Of a stretch of DNA of 64,000 nucleotides, positions 52,816-62,883 are shown piece by piece. The stretch lies in NCBI GenBank assembly GCA_015068665.1, contig SVKB01000004.1, positions 62,001 to 126,000 of the forward strand, written 5' to 3'. The position numbers were made by a program, and so were the translations under genes. The notes under the pieces are model-generated. The model was given only the letters and a program-made list of their open reading frames with translations, was not told where the DNA came from and searched no databases. Source of the DNA: Oscillospiraceae bacterium. GTDB lineage: Bacteria > Bacillota > Clostridia > UMGS1840 > HGM11507. The stretch's first letter is position 1, and the number at the start of each line of letters is the position of its first letter.

Positions 52816-52844
52816 TGGAAATTTTAAAAAATATATGATATAAT
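52816..52844 (+). promoter_or_regulatory. Extended -10 promoter for tig
   Basis: TGGAAA at 52816-52821, a 17-base spacer and TATAAT at 52839-52844, with a TG one base before the -10, lie 36 bases before tig. Confidence 0.7.
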
Positions 52845-52880
52845 CTCATAAAGTGATTTATATTAGGGAGGAAAACAAAA

Positions 52881-54305
52881 ATGAATTATTCTATTAAAGA
52901 GAATACCAAGAAGGAAGCAACCTTGGAAATTGTTGTTTCAAGTGAAGAATTTGCGAAAGGATTGGATTTTGCTTTTAACAAAAACAAAAAGTATTTTTCA
53001 ATTCCCGGATTCAGAAAGGGTAAAGTACCCAGAAAAATGGTTGAAAAATATTATGGTGTTGAAGTGCTTTTTGAAGATGCTGTTAACGAAATTATTCCTG
53101 AAAAATATCAGGAAGCTGCAGTTGATTCTAAATTAGACATCGTATCAAAGCCTGAAATTGACATAGTTTCAATCAGTGTAGAAGAAGGTTTTGTATTTAC
53201 TGCAAAGGTTGAATTAAAGCCTGAAGTTAAAGTTAAAGACTATAAAGGTATAAAAGCACCTAAAAATGAATATCCTGTTAAGAGTGATGCAGTAAACAAA
53301 GAAATTGATGCTCTTAAGGAAAAAACTGTAAGAATTATTGAAAGAGAAAACGGTAAGGTTGAAAAAGGCGATATAGTTAATATTGATTATGAAGGCTTTT
53401 GCGACGGAGTTGCATTCCCGGGTGGAAAAGCTGAAGGCTTTGATCTTACAATCGGTTCCGGTCAGTTTATTCCGGGATTTGAAGATGCTTTAATTGGTTG
53501 TGAATTAGGTGCAACTGAGATTGAAGTTAAATTCCCTGAAGAATATCACGCAGAAGACTTAAAAGGTAAACCTGCAACATTCAAGGTTGTAATTAATAAA
53601 ATTTCTTATAAAGAATATCCCGCTCTTGATGATGACTTTGCTAAGGATGTCAGCGAGTTTGATACAATCAAAGAATTAAAAGCTGATATTAAAAAGAAGC
53701 TTACTGCTGAAGCTAAACAAAGAGCTGATCAGGAATTTGAAAATGCAGTTGTTGAAAAGCTTCTTGACCTGGTAGAGGTTGAAGTTCCTTATTGTATGAT
53801 TGAAGAAAGAATAGAAAGCCTGGCAAATGATTTTGCTTACAGATTAAAGTCACAGGGTATGGAATTGGCTCAATACTTACAGTTAACCGGTATGACCGAG
53901 GATAGCTTTAAGGCTCAGTTTAAAGACAGAGCTGAAAGCCAGGTTAAGGTATCTCTTGCTCTTGAAGAAATTGCTAAGATTGAAAAAATCGAAGTAACTG
54001 ACAAGGATGTTGAAAAGGAACTTGAAAAAATGGCTGAAGCTTACAACATGGAAGTTGATAAGATTAAGCAGTTTATTAATCCTGATGATATTAAAGCAGA
54101 TCTTAAAATGAATAAAACTGTTGAGTTTGTTGTTAAGCATGCAGTTGTTGAAGAAGCAGTCGAAACTGAAGAAAAAGCCGAAAAGAAGCCGGCTGCAAAA
54201 AAGACTGCAACAAAAAAAGCAACAACTAAAAAAGCAGAAGGCGAAAGTGCGCCGAAAAAGACAACTGCTAAAAAATCCACTGCTAAAAAGAAAGAAGAAA
54301 AATAG
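52881..54305 (+). CDS. tig: Trigger factor with a lysine/alanine-rich C-terminal tail
   Basis: Trigger factor is the ribosome-bound chaperone that meets nascent chains. The 474 residues include the ribosome-binding segment FSIPGFRKGKVPRKMVEKYYG, the FKBP-like peptidyl-prolyl isomerase domain at about 150-245 (GDIVNIDYEGFCDGVAFPGG), and the helical C-terminal arms. Beyond the usual end is a 41-residue tail (434-474) with 16 lysines in AAKK/TTKK-type repeats, like histone H1 or the tails of some DNA-binding proteins. GGGAGG precedes the ATG. The order tig-clpP-clpX is classic. Confidence 0.96.
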   Translation: MNYSIKENTKKEATLEIVVSSEEFAKGLDFAFNKNKKYFSIPGFRKGKVPRKMVEKYYGVEVLFEDAVNEIIPEKYQEAAVDSKLDIVSKPEIDIVSISVEEGFVFTAKVELKPEVKVKDYKGIKAPKNEYPVKSDAVNKEIDALKEKTVRIIERENGKVEKGDIVNIDYEGFCDGVAFPGGKAEGFDLTIGSGQFIPGFEDALIGCELGATEIEVKFPEEYHAEDLKGKPATFKVVINKISYKEYPALDDDFAKDVSEFDTIKELKADIKKKLTAEAKQRADQEFENAVVEKLLDLVEVEVPYCMIEERIESLANDFAYRLKSQGMELAQYLQLTGMTEDSFKAQFKDRAESQVKVSLALEEIAKIEKIEVTDKDVEKELEKMAEAYNMEVDKIKQFINPDDIKADLKMNKTVEFVVKHAVVEEAVETEEKAEKKPAAKKTATKKATTKKAEGESAPKKTTAKKSTAKKKEEK

Positions 54306-54317
54306 AAGTTTTTATTT

Positions 54318-54345
54318 GAGGTTTAAAACCGTAGTTTTAAACCTC
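54318..54345 (+). other. Perfect hairpin between tig and clpP without a T tract
   Basis: A perfect 12-base-pair inverted repeat (54318-54329 and 54334-54345) with a four-base loop is followed by ATCTTATATATT rather than a T run. It may be an mRNA processing or stability element, or a weak terminator, in the tig-clpP interval. Confidence 0.55.
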
Positions 54346-54376
54346 ATCTTATATATTAAACGGAGGTGTTGTTATT

Positions 54377-54964
54377 ATGGCATTAGTACCATATGTAATT
54401 GAACAAACAAATAACGGCGAACGCTCATACGATATTTATTCCCGTCTTTTAAAGGACAGAATTATCGTTTTATCAGATGAGGTTAATGATGCTACAGCCA
54501 GCGTTATAGTTGCACAGCTTTTATTTTTAGAGGGGCAGGATCCGGAAAAAGATATAAGCTTTTATATTAACAGCCCCGGCGGTTCTATAACTGCGGGGAT
54601 GGCTATTTACGATACAATGCAGTATATTAAGCCCGATGTTTCAACAATTTGCATAGGTATGGCTGCAAGTATGGGAGCATTCTTGCTTTCTTCAGGTGCT
54701 AAAGGTAAAAGATTTTCTCTTCCAAACAGTGAAATTATGATTCATCAGCCTCTTGGCGGACTTGGCGGCAGAGCTCAGGCTACCGATATAAAAATTCATA
54801 CTGACCGTATTTTAAGAATAAAGCATGATCTTAACCAGATACTGGCTAAAAACACGGGCAAGCCTTATGAGGTGATATGTGCTGATACTGAACGAGATAA
54901 TTTTATGTCAGCTCAGGAAGCTAAGGAATATGGTATAATTGATCAGGTAATTGAAAGAAGATAA
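54377..54964 (+). CDS. clpP: ATP-dependent Clp protease proteolytic subunit
   Basis: ClpP forms the tetradecameric protease chamber. The 195 residues carry the catalytic Ser98 ([11 protein letters not shown]), His123 ([10 protein letters not shown]) and an Asp near 172 ([10 protein letters not shown]), giving the normal triad. GGAGGTG precedes the ATG. It lies between tig and clpX; processing of its N-terminal propeptide is expected from family behaviour. Confidence 0.97.
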   Translation: MALVPYVIEQTNNGERSYDIYSRLLKDRIIVLSDEVNDATASVIVAQLLFLEGQDPEKDISFYINSPGGSITAGMAIYDTMQYIKPDVSTICIGMAASMGAFLLSSGAKGKRFSLPNSEIMIHQPLGGLGGRAQATDIKIHTDRILRIKHDLNQILAKNTGKPYEVICADTERDNFMSAQEAKEYGIIDQVIERR

Positions 54965-54976
54965 ACGGGAGAATTT

Positions 54977-56221
54977 ATGAGTAAAAAAAATACAGAACAT
55001 ACAAAATGTTCTTTTTGCGGAAAAACCTCCGATATGGTTGATAAGATTATTTCGGGTCCTGATAATGTTTGTATATGCAATGAATGTATTGAACTGTGTA
55101 ATGATATTCTTGATGTGTCAATGGAGGATAATGGAGGGTATAAAGCTGAAAACAAAGCTCTGCTTAAACCTACCGAAATAAAAACGCTTCTGGACCAATA
55201 TGTAATCGGGCAGGATGAAGCTAAAAAAACTTTATCTGTAGCGGTTTATAATCACTATAAAAGAATAAATTCAAGCATCAGAGATGATGATGTTGAAATT
55301 CAGAAAAGTAATGTAATGGTATTAGGACCTACCGGTTGCGGTAAAACGTTATTGGCTCAGACTCTTGCCAAACTACTTAATGTTCCTTTTGCAATTGCAG
55401 ATGCAACCACACTTACTGAAGCAGGATATGTTGGTGAAGATGTAGAAAACATTTTGCTTCGTCTTATTCAGGCTGCCGACTATGATGTGGAACTGGCAGA
55501 AAAAGGTATAATATATATTGACGAAATTGATAAAATTGCAAGAAAAAGCGAAAACCCTTCTATAACCAGAGATGTCAGCGGAGAAGGGGTTCAGCAGGCA
55601 TTATTGAAAATACTTGAAGGAACTGTTGCTTCAGTACCGCCTCAGGGGGGCAGAAAGCATCCGCATCAGGAATTTATTCAGATTAACACTGCAAATATTT
55701 TATTTATATGCGGTGGTGCTTTTGACGGTATTGAAAAAATTATTGAAAAAAGAACCGGAAAAAGTATAATGGGATTTAATTCCGATATTATTGTAAAAAG
55801 TGATAAATCTCGAAGCATATTGAAAAATATCATGCCACAGGATTTGTTGAAATTCGGGCTGATTCCTGAATTCATAGGTCGTGTGCCGGTAATAGTAGCC
55901 TTGGATAATCTTGATGAAGAAGCTTTGGTATCGGTTTTAAAAGAGCCGAAAAACTCACTTGTGAAGCAGTATAAAAAGCTCTTTGAATATGACGGGGTAG
56001 AGTTGGAATTTGAAGAAGATGCCTTGAAGGAGATTGCAGCTGAGGCAATTAAACGCAATACCGGAGCCAGAGGATTAAGAGCCATTGTGGAAGAAATCAT
56101 TAAGGATGCAATGTTTGAAGTTCCTGCTATGGAACAAGTATCAAAGGTTGTAGTGACTAAAAATGCTGTTCTGAAAAATGAAAAACCGTTGCTGGTTTCG
56201 TCCGGATTAATTGAAAAATAA
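54977..56221 (+). CDS. clpX: ClpX, AAA+ unfoldase of ClpXP
   Basis: ClpX unfolds tagged proteins, including SsrA- and alanine-tailed ones, and feeds ClpP. The 414 residues have the N-terminal zinc-binding domain (CSFCGKTSD...[10 protein letters not shown]), Walker [13 protein letters not shown], the pore loop GYVGEDVEN, Walker [12 protein letters not shown] and the ClpP-docking loop region (IMGFNSD). The start is twelve bases after clpP; a terminator follows. Confidence 0.97.
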   Translation: MSKKNTEHTKCSFCGKTSDMVDKIISGPDNVCICNECIELCNDILDVSMEDNGGYKAENKALLKPTEIKTLLDQYVIGQDEAKKTLSVAVYNHYKRINSSIRDDDVEIQKSNVMVLGPTGCGKTLLAQTLAKLLNVPFAIADATTLTEAGYVGEDVENILLRLIQAADYDVELAEKGIIYIDEIDKIARKSENPSITRDVSGEGVQQALLKILEGTVASVPPQGGRKHPHQEFIQINTANILFICGGAFDGIEKIIEKRTGKSIMGFNSDIIVKSDKSRSILKNIMPQDLLKFGLIPEFIGRVPVIVALDNLDEEALVSVLKEPKNSLVKQYKKLFEYDGVELEFEEDALKEIAAEAIKRNTGARGLRAIVEEIIKDAMFEVPAMEQVSKVVVTKNAVLKNEKPLLVSSGLIEK

Positions 56222-56234
56222 TATTAAGGATGAT

Positions 56235-56264
56235 AAAACTCTGTTTTTGCAGAGTTTTATTTTA
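56235..56264 (+). terminator. Terminator after clpX
   Basis: Nine-base arms (AAAACTCTG at 56235-56243 and CAGAGTTTT at 56250-56258) are followed by ATTTT. Confidence 0.85.
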
Positions 56265-56267
56265 TTG

Positions 56268-56296
56268 TTGATATTTTTTTGAAAAAAATGTATAAT
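56268..56296 (+). promoter_or_regulatory. Promoter for the endonuclease IV-like gene
   Basis: TTGATA at 56268-56273 and TATAAT at 56291-56296 are 17 bases apart, 39 bases before the start and right after the clpX terminator. Confidence 0.75.
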
Positions 56297-56335
56297 TATA
56301 TTGGCTTGAATATAAAGAAGCAGGAGGATAAAAAA

Positions 56336-57190
56336 ATGGATATTAAATTCGGACCGGGCGGAAACCCCTTGGCATTTTCGGAAGCAGGATATAAATCATC
56401 GGTTGATATGCCCGGATATTTACATTCTATAGGACTTAACGCTTATGAATACCAGTGTAATAAAGGGGTTAAAATATCAGAAAAAACAGCACAGGAATTA
56501 TGTGCAAATGCTAAAGCTAATGATATATTCTTATCAGTACACAGTCAGTATTACATAAGTCTTTCGAGTACAGAAAAAGAAAAGAGAGATAAGAGTATAG
56601 AATATATTATGGATTGTATGAGAATTTCGAAAGTGCTTGATGCAAAAAGAATAGTTGTGCATAGCGGTTCTGCATCGAAGATTTCCCGGGAGCTTGCCTT
56701 GGAATATGCAAAAGATACTTTGAAAAGAACTATTGATATTGCAAAGAGTGAAGGGTATGAAGGAATTCACATTTGTCCCGAGACAATGGGGAAAATCAAT
56801 CAGCTTGGTGATCTGGATGAAGTTATTGAATTATGCCTGGTTGACGATTCTTTTATCCCTGCAATTGATTTTGGTCATTTAAATTCACGTTCCTTCGGTG
56901 GGATAAAAACGATAGGTGATTACGAAAACATTCTTAATAAAATTGAAAATAAATTAGGATATGACAGACTTAAGGTTTTTCATTCACACTTTTCAAAAAT
57001 TGAATATTCTCTTAAAGGGGGAGAGGTTAAACATCTGACCTTTGAGGATAATGAATACGGACCTGAATTTGAACCGCTGGCAGAGCTTATTTACAGGAAA
57101 AACCTTACTCCTGTTATTATATGTGAATCGGCCGGTACACAGGGAATTGATGCTTTATATATGAAAAAATGCTATGAGGAGATGAAATAA
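56336..57190 (+). CDS. Endonuclease IV-family (AP endonuclease 2) TIM-barrel protein
   Basis: The 284-residue protein has the metal-ligand series of the Nfo/xylose-isomerase-like barrel: HSQYY, VVHSGSA, CPETMG, IDFGHLNSR, VFHSHFSK and ICESAG. The complete ligand set suggests a real three-metal site and AP-endonuclease or related phosphodiester activity in base-excision repair, but some family members act on sugars. The ATG at 56336 follows AGGAGG at about 56321-56326; the in-frame ATG at 56279 overlaps the promoter. It shares a transcript with aroQ. Confidence 0.85.
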   Translation: MDIKFGPGGNPLAFSEAGYKSSVDMPGYLHSIGLNAYEYQCNKGVKISEKTAQELCANAKANDIFLSVHSQYYISLSSTEKEKRDKSIEYIMDCMRISKVLDAKRIVVHSGSASKISRELALEYAKDTLKRTIDIAKSEGYEGIHICPETMGKINQLGDLDEVIELCLVDDSFIPAIDFGHLNSRSFGGIKTIGDYENILNKIENKLGYDRLKVFHSHFSKIEYSLKGGEVKHLTFEDNEYGPEFEPLAELIYRKNLTPVIICESAGTQGIDALYMKKCYEEMK

Positions 57191-57619
57191 ATGAAAAAGG
57201 TGCTTGTAATTAACGGTCCAAATCTTAATATGCTCGGAGTAAGGGAACCTGAAATTTACGGAAAAATGACGTTGGAGGATATAAACTCACTCATTTTAAA
57301 AAAAGCTGAAGAATTAAATATACAGGTGAAATTTTATCAGAGTAATATCGAGGGAGAAATTGTGAACTCAATCCATAGTGCATATAACAACTTTGACGGT
57401 ATAATTATAAACCCCGGTGCATATTCACACTATTCCGGAGCAATATATGATGCCTTAAAAGCTGTTGGATTACCATGTGCCGAGGTTCATATATCAAATG
57501 TTTTTGCGAGAGAAGAACACAGACACAATATGGTTACAGCGGGTGCTTCTAAAGGCGTAATAAGCGGATTTGGAGCTAAATCATACATTCTTGCTCTGGA
57601 GGGGCTTTTTGATGAATAA
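57191..57619 (+). CDS. aroQ: 3-Dehydroquinate dehydratase, type II
   Basis: This enzyme dehydrates 3-dehydroquinate in the shikimate pathway. The 142 residues have [17 protein letters not shown], the catalytic Tyr24 region, [13 protein letters not shown] and the C-terminal EVHISN and [10 protein letters not shown] motifs with the catalytic His. The ATG begins directly after the preceding stop. No other aro gene is in the window. Confidence 0.96.
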   Translation: MKKVLVINGPNLNMLGVREPEIYGKMTLEDINSLILKKAEELNIQVKFYQSNIEGEIVNSIHSAYNNFDGIIINPGAYSHYSGAIYDALKAVGLPCAEVHISNVFAREEHRHNMVTAGASKGVISGFGAKSYILALEGLFDE

Positions 57620-58667
57620 CTCTTTGGATAAAATAAGAGAGATAATAGGTAAATTTGATTGCGATGGTGTTATCATAAATAACAACAGTGATATAAGATA
57701 TCTTTCCGGTTTGAAATCATCTAATATATCTATATTAGTTACTTCTGACAAAGCTTTTGTATTATCTGATGGCAGATATAAATACATGATTGAAAGACAA
57801 GAATTGTTTACCCCTGTCTGTATCACTAAAGGAATGTGTGAAAGTCTGATTGAGCTTATTACAGAGCAAAAGCTTACAAAAGTCATGATTGATCCGTCCG
57901 ATATCAGTCATAAAAATTATAAAAATATTGCTGAGCAAATTAATTTATATGATTATGAAAATATATTATCGGAATTACGTATAATAAAAAGAGATGAGGA
58001 AATATCAAATATTATTGAAGCTCAAAGAATTGCAGACAGAGCTTTTACGGATATTCTTGATGAAATATCAATTGGAATGACTACTAAAGAAATAGCCGCT
58101 TTGTTAGATTACAAGATGGCTGTTTACGGTAGTGAAGAACCGGCATTTTCTACAATTACTGTAAATGAAGAGGAAAGTGCTGACTGTCACGGAGTTCCAT
58201 CTGAAAAGAAAATAAAATCAGGAGATCTTATTCTATTTGATTTTGGCGCAACTTATAACGGATATCGCAGTGATATAACCAGAACAATTGCAGTAGAGAG
58301 TATTTGCAATGAAAAAAAAGATATCTACGATCTGGTTCTTAAGGCACATACGGAAGCTGTTATGAAAGTTAAACCGGGTGTATTATGCAGTGATATAGAT
58401 GAAGCTGCAAGAAAATGTTTCCGGGAAAGAAATCTTGAGGAGTATTTTATACATTCACTGGGACACGGTGTAGGCTTGGATATTCATGAAGCACCTGTAC
58501 TAAGCAAAAAAAGCGAAACTGTTCTTAAAAAAGGAATGATAATAACCATAGAACCCGGATTATATTTTAAAGATAAATACGGAATTCGTATTGAGGATAC
58601 TTACCTTGTAACCGAAAATGGTTGTAAATCGCTTACCAATATACAAAAAAATCTTATTATTATATAA
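57612..58667 (+). CDS. M24 family Xaa-Pro aminopeptidase-like peptidase
   Basis: The 351-residue protein has a creatinase-type N-terminal domain ([23 protein letters not shown]) and the pita-bread metallopeptidase domain with its five metal ligands in [42 protein letters not shown] and GIRIEDT. It would remove N-terminal residues before proline. GGAGGGG at 57599-57605 supports ATG 57612, overlapping the aroQ stop. In Firmicutes aroQ, this peptidase and efp are a standard cluster. Confidence 0.94.
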   Translation: MNNSLDKIREIIGKFDCDGVIINNNSDIRYLSGLKSSNISILVTSDKAFVLSDGRYKYMIERQELFTPVCITKGMCESLIELITEQKLTKVMIDPSDISHKNYKNIAEQINLYDYENILSELRIIKRDEEISNIIEAQRIADRAFTDILDEISIGMTTKEIAALLDYKMAVYGSEEPAFSTITVNEEESADCHGVPSEKKIKSGDLILFDFGATYNGYRSDITRTIAVESICNEKKDIYDLVLKAHTEAVMKVKPGVLCSDIDEAARKCFRERNLEEYFIHSLGHGVGLDIHEAPVLSKKSETVLKKGMIITIEPGLYFKDKYGIRIEDTYLVTENGCKSLTNIQKNLIII

Positions 58668-58692
58668 ATATTGTAAAAAAGACTTGCTTTTT

Positions 58693-58736
58693 TTGGTATT
58701 TTTTATTACAATATATATAAGTATAAATGTTATAAT
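58693..58736 (+). promoter_or_regulatory. Candidate promoter region for efp
   Basis: Two overlapping candidates are visible: TTGGTA (58693-58698) with TATAAG (58716-58721) at 17 bases, and an extended -10 TGTTATAAT at 58728-58736 lacking a good -35. Confidence 0.4.
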
Positions 58737-58757
58737 AAAAGAGAGGGGAATTAACCA

Positions 58758-59315
58758 ATGATAACAGCAGGAGATTTTAGAAACGGCGTAACATTTGAAG
58801 AAGATGGAAACGTATGTCAGATTGTTGAATTCCAGCACGTAAAGCCAGGTAAAGGAGCTGCTTTTGTAAGAGCAAAGGTAAGAAACGTTATTACCGGCGG
58901 TGTTGTTGAAAAAACATACAGACCAACAGATAAATTTGAAAAGGCTCATATCGAAAGAAAAGATATGCAATATCTTTATTCTGACGGTGAACTGTTCTAT
59001 TTTATGGATGTTGAATCCTATGATCAGATACCTTTGAGTGCTGAACAGCTGGGTGATGCATTAAGATTCGTAAAAGAAAACGAAATGGTTAAGCTTCTTA
59101 TTTACAAAGGCAATGTTTTCGGTGTTGAACCACCAAACTTTGTTGAGCTTACCGTTACAGAAACAGAACCGGGCTTTAAGGGTGATACATCTACCGGTGC
59201 TACAAAGCCTGCAACCTTAGAAACAGGCACAACTATCAATGTTCCTTTATTCATAGATATCGGTGACGTTATCAGAGTTGATACAAGAACCGGTTCCTAT
59301 ATGGAAAGAGCTTAA
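58758..59315 (+). CDS. efp: Elongation factor P
   Basis: EF-P relieves ribosome stalling at polyproline stretches. The 185 residues form the three KOW/OB-type domains; the tip loop of domain I is [13 protein letters not shown] with Lys32 at the position modified in other bacteria. The C-terminal signature ([10 protein letters not shown] reads [14 protein letters not shown]) is present. GAGAGGGG precedes the ATG. No lysine-modifying genes for EF-P lie nearby. Confidence 0.97.
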   Translation: MITAGDFRNGVTFEEDGNVCQIVEFQHVKPGKGAAFVRAKVRNVITGGVVEKTYRPTDKFEKAHIERKDMQYLYSDGELFYFMDVESYDQIPLSAEQLGDALRFVKENEMVKLLIYKGNVFGVEPPNFVELTVTETEPGFKGDTSTGATKPATLETGTTINVPLFIDIGDVIRVDTRTGSYMERA

Positions 59316-59331
59316 ACGGAGGTTTTTTATT

Positions 59332-59760
59332 ATGGAAAATTTAATTGAAAAAGTTGCTTATCTTCAGGGATTGTGCGACGGTCTTGAAATTGATGATTCA
59401 ACTAAAGAAGGCAAAATGATTATCGGTATTCTTGATGTTTTAAATGAAATGGCTATGGTTGTTGAGGATATTAATGACGAACAGTTTGAAATGCAGGAAT
59501 TAATAGATGAAATTGATGAAGATTTAGGCAGTCTTGAAGAAGAATTCTATGATGATTGCGATTGCGATTGTTGTGATGACGATTGCGACTGTGACTGCGA
59601 TTGTGACGATTCGGAATTTTTCGAAATGGAATGTCCTAACTGCGGTGATGCAATCTGTTTTGAAGACAGCGAATTATTTAATGACGGTGTAGTTTGTCCA
59701 AGCTGTGGCGAAGAAATCGCATTTGATTGCGATTGTGAAGATTGTGACTGTCAGGAATAA
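59332..59760 (+). CDS. CD1247-domain protein with an Asp-Cys repeat and zinc ribbon
   Basis: The 142-residue protein has an N-terminal helical domain with the clostridial CD1247 pattern (YLQGLCDGLEIDDSTKEGKM, then ILDVLNEMA), a coiled acidic linker, a run of alternating Asp and Cys at about 74-93, a zinc ribbon (CPNCGD from 101 and CPSCGEE from 122) and a second Asp/Cys run at 132-140. I count 18 cysteines. The ATG at 59332 follows CGGAGG; an in-frame ATG at 59263 lies inside efp. A metal-binding or metal-sensing function is likely by composition; the exact role is unknown. Confidence 0.82.
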   Translation: MENLIEKVAYLQGLCDGLEIDDSTKEGKMIIGILDVLNEMAMVVEDINDEQFEMQELIDEIDEDLGSLEEEFYDDCDCDCCDDDCDCDCDCDDSEFFEMECPNCGDAICFEDSELFNDGVVCPSCGEEIAFDCDCEDCDCQE

Positions 59761-59787
59761 TTTAAGTAAAACTATGTAATTTTTCAG

Positions 59788-59820
59788 GATTCTCCGATGT
59801 CGCATTCGGAGAATCTTTTT
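59788..59820 (+). terminator. Terminator after the CD1247-domain gene
   Basis: Ten-base arms (59788-59797 and 59806-59815) enclose an eight-base loop and run into TTTTTA. Confidence 0.9.
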
Positions 59821-59836
59821 ATTGGGAGACTATTAA

Positions 59837-60619
59837 ATGGAAATAATTGATTCACATTGTCACATTTATCCGGGAAAAATTGCTGAAAAGGCAGTTGCTG
59901 CAATTGGCGATTTTTATGGTATTGATATGGAGTTAAAAGGAACGGTTGATGATTTGCAGGAAAATCTGAAAAAAAGCGGCGTATCGAAAGCAGTGGTACA
60001 TTCAACTGCTACTAAGCCCGAACAGGTTCCCAGTATTAACAATTTCATTGTAGATGTTATTAGTAATAATCAAAATCTTATAGGCTTCGGTACAATGCAT
60101 CCGGATTATGAATTAATAGAAGAAGAGTATATAAAGATTATAAGCAGCGGATTAAAAGGAATAAAACTACATCCTGATTTTCAGAAGATAAATATTGATG
60201 ATAAAAGCATGTATCCGATTTATGAAATCATCTGTGATTCCATTCCTATACTTTTTCATATAGGAGATGAAACCAAGGATTACTCAAATCCCTTAAGACT
60301 GAAAAAAATACTTGATGATTTTCCTAAACTTAAGGTTATTGCCGCTCATCTTGGCGGTTACAGAAAATGGGAAGAATCTATGGAAATACTTCAATGCGAC
60401 AATGTATGGGTGGATACCTGTTCTTCCTTCAGTTTTCTTTCTGACGATATGATTCTTAAGCTTATAAATCATTACGGTACTGATAAGGTATTATTTGCTA
60501 CCGATTATCCTATGTGGAATTTTAAAGGAGAATATGAAAGAATTACGTCTCTTGGGCTCGAAAATTCCGTTTTAGAGAGAATTTTTTCCAAAAACATAAA
60601 AGAACTCATTAAAATATAA
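59837..60619 (+). CDS. Amidohydrolase-family TIM-barrel hydrolase
   Basis: The 260 residues show the metal-dependent hydrolase series of the amidohydrolase 2 (COG2159) type: IDSHCHIYPG, GIKLHPDFQ, FHIGDE, AAHLGGY and FATDYPMWNF. The substrate may be a carboxylate; members include decarboxylases and amidohydrolases. GGGAG precedes the ATG. It begins a run to the window end with ispD, ispF and others, but has no evident link to isoprenoids. Confidence 0.85.
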   Translation: MEIIDSHCHIYPGKIAEKAVAAIGDFYGIDMELKGTVDDLQENLKKSGVSKAVVHSTATKPEQVPSINNFIVDVISNNQNLIGFGTMHPDYELIEEEYIKIISSGLKGIKLHPDFQKINIDDKSMYPIYEIICDSIPILFHIGDETKDYSNPLRLKKILDDFPKLKVIAAHLGGYRKWEESMEILQCDNVWVDTCSSFSFLSDDMILKLINHYGTDKVLFATDYPMWNFKGEYERITSLGLENSVLERIFSKNIKELIKI

Positions 60620-60640
60620 TTATTTAAACAGAGGTAATTT

Positions 60641-61318
60641 ATGACTGATAAGAAAATATGTGCCGTGTTGCTTGCTGCGGGTAACGGAAGCAGAATGAAA
60701 AGTGATGTTAAAAAACAATTTATTGAAATTAACGAACTTCCGTTATTTTGCTATTCAGCAAAAGTACTTTCGCAAATTGATGAGATTGACAGGATAATAC
60801 TTGTGACCTCGACAAGTGATATTGCTTATGTTCGGGAAGTTATTAAAAGGCATAACATACAAAAGATTTATGATGTTGTCCCCGGAGGAGACCGGCGTCA
60901 GGATTCAGTGAAAAATGCTGTTGATACGATTCCCGAATACTATGAACATGTACTTATTCATGACAGTGCAAGACCTTTCGTAAAAAAAGAAGATATACTG
61001 AATGTCATAAGAAATGGCGTAGAATTTAACTGTTCTTTTTTAGGCGTAAAGGTTAAGGATACGATAAAGAGTATTGATGAAAAAGGATTTGTTACAAGTA
61101 CACCCGACAGAGATTTTCTGGTAAGCGTTCAGACACCTCAGGTTGTAAAACTTGATGTAATAAAAAAAGGACTTGAACAGTTCCATGATAAAACATTTAC
61201 CGATGATGCCGGTGTAATGGAGGCTATGGGAGTAAAAACCAAAATCACATTCGGAAGCTACTCGAATATCAAGATCACCACTCCGGATGATTTAAAATAT
61301 TTAAAGGATTTGATTTAA
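60641..61318 (+). CDS. ispD: 2-C-methyl-D-erythritol 4-phosphate cytidylyltransferase
   Basis: IspD is the third enzyme of the MEP isoprenoid pathway. The 225 residues have the nucleotide-binding start VLLAAGNGSRMKSDVKKQFIEI, HDSARPFV, and TPQVVK...FTDDAGVMEAMG. The gene directly abuts ispF. GAGGT precedes the ATG. Confidence 0.96.
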   Translation: MTDKKICAVLLAAGNGSRMKSDVKKQFIEINELPLFCYSAKVLSQIDEIDRIILVTSTSDIAYVREVIKRHNIQKIYDVVPGGDRRQDSVKNAVDTIPEYYEHVLIHDSARPFVKKEDILNVIRNGVEFNCSFLGVKVKDTIKSIDEKGFVTSTPDRDFLVSVQTPQVVKLDVIKKGLEQFHDKTFTDDAGVMEAMGVKTKITFGSYSNIKITTPDDLKYLKDLI

Positions 61319-61792
61319 ATGAGAATAGGCTTTGGCTATGATGTTCACAAATATTCAGAAGACAGAAAATTTATTCTTGGGGGAGTTGAAATTCCATACG
61401 AAGCAGGACTGCTCGGACATTCTGACGCAGATGTTCTTCTTCACGCCGTAATGGATGCTATTCTCGGAGCACTTGCCCTCGGGGATATCGGTAAGCATTT
61501 TCCTGATACCGATGAAAAATATAAGGGAATTTCAAGTATTAAGCTTTTGAAATATGTCTATGAGAAGATGGATAATTCAGGTTATAGAATCGGTAATATT
61601 GATTGTACCGTAGCATGTCAGAAACCTAAGCTTTTACCGTATATTGATCGGATGAGAGAAAATATTGCTGATGTACTTAATACAGATATGTCTTTTATAT
61701 CAGTAAAAGCTACAACTGAAGAAAAGCTTGGTTTTACAGGGCGTATGGAAGGTGTAAAGGCGTACTGTGTTTGCTTACTGGAGGAAAAATGA
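61319..61792 (+). CDS. ispF: 2-C-methyl-D-erythritol 2,4-cyclodiphosphate synthase
   Basis: IspF is the fifth enzyme of the MEP pathway and forms the cyclic diphosphate. The 157 residues begin [14 protein letters not shown], with the zinc ligands DVH and [14 protein letters not shown], followed by [12 protein letters not shown] and the C-terminal [16 protein letters not shown]. The ATG follows the ispD stop without a gap; the ispF end overlaps the acyltransferase start. Confidence 0.97.
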   Translation: MRIGFGYDVHKYSEDRKFILGGVEIPYEAGLLGHSDADVLLHAVMDAILGALALGDIGKHFPDTDEKYKGISSIKLLKYVYEKMDNSGYRIGNIDCTVACQKPKLLPYIDRMRENIADVLNTDMSFISVKATTEEKLGFTGRMEGVKAYCVCLLEEK

Positions 61793-62883
61793 AAAAAAGA
61801 TTTTACTATATAGATTTTTTAAGGATTTTTTCAATGCTGTCAGTTATTTTTCTTCACGTGGTAGCAGATTTGTTAAGAGTAAAGTATAACAGCATAGAAT
61901 GGCATTTTTCAAATATAATCACAGCCGTAATCGGGATAGCCGTTCCGGTATTTTTCATGATTTCAGGTGCAATGCTTTTAAGTAATGAAAAAAGCAGCTC
62001 GGTTGATAATCTTGTCAAAGGAAGACTGGTGAAGGTATTTATTCCGTTTGCTTTCTGGTCTTTAATTGCAATTCTTCATTATTTTGTTATCGATACCGTA
62101 AGAACAGGTAGCTTTGGATACGACGGAATGATATACCGCTTTAAATATATACTAAGTCAACCTGCCACCATCCATTTATGGTTTATGTACGCTTTGATAC
62201 CAATATACCTGCTTCTTCCTTTTTTGAAAACTCTGGTTGATAAAATGGATAAAAAGCAGGCTATATACTTAATTTCACTCTGGATGGTATGCAGTGTCTT
62301 ATATACTACAGTGCAAAATTTATTTCCCATAAAATATAAAACTGTACTTACCTTTAATAACAGCTTTAACCTCAATTTTATAGGCGGATATATCGGTTTT
62401 TTTATTTTGGGATATTATCTCCATGTAAAAGATATCAAAATAAAAAGCAGGCTTCTTATCCTTATAGCTATCATTGATGTTGCAATTATTTCTTTAGGTA
62501 CTTATTTTGCAACAAGTTATTATAACGGATATTTTGAAGGCTTTAAAGTTTACACAGGTGTGTTTACAACGGTATTGTCTATATGTGTTTTTTTACTTTT
62601 TAAGAACTTGTATGCAAATATCGAAAAATTTTCTTTTTGTAACGTAACCGAAGCTTTGAGCACTTTCAGTTTTCCAATTTACCTTGTTCATAATCTTATA
62701 ATTGATTTTTTCAATGTATTGGGATTTATTCAGCCTGAAAACGGTATTATATATATTATAGCAAGATTTTTAGCTGTATTTACAGCATCTTATATTGTTA
62801 TTTATATTCTTTCAAAAATCAAACCGTTATGCTTTGTTTCAACGGGGATTAAATACAGAGGTTTTAAGAATGAGAAAAATTAA
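61789..62883 (+). CDS. Acyltransferase 3-family membrane protein
   Basis: The 364-residue polytopic protein has about ten membrane segments and the family opening ([20 protein letters not shown]) with the conserved His, then [12 protein letters not shown], and [18 protein letters not shown] near 130-150. Relatives O-acetylate polysaccharides or cell-wall sugars. GGAGG at 61781-61785 supports ATG 61789, which overlaps the ispF stop. Its end overlaps the radical SAM start. Confidence 0.9.
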   Translation: MKKRFYYIDFLRIFSMLSVIFLHVVADLLRVKYNSIEWHFSNIITAVIGIAVPVFFMISGAMLLSNEKSSSVDNLVKGRLVKVFIPFAFWSLIAILHYFVIDTVRTGSFGYDGMIYRFKYILSQPATIHLWFMYALIPIYLLLPFLKTLVDKMDKKQAIYLISLWMVCSVLYTTVQNLFPIKYKTVLTFNNSFNLNFIGGYIGFFILGYYLHVKDIKIKSRLLILIAIIDVAIISLGTYFATSYYNGYFEGFKVYTGVFTTVLSICVFLLFKNLYANIEKFSFCNVTEALSTFSFPIYLVHNLIIDFFNVLGFIQPENGIIYIIARFLAVFTASYIVIYILSKIKPLCFVSTGIKYRGFKNEKN

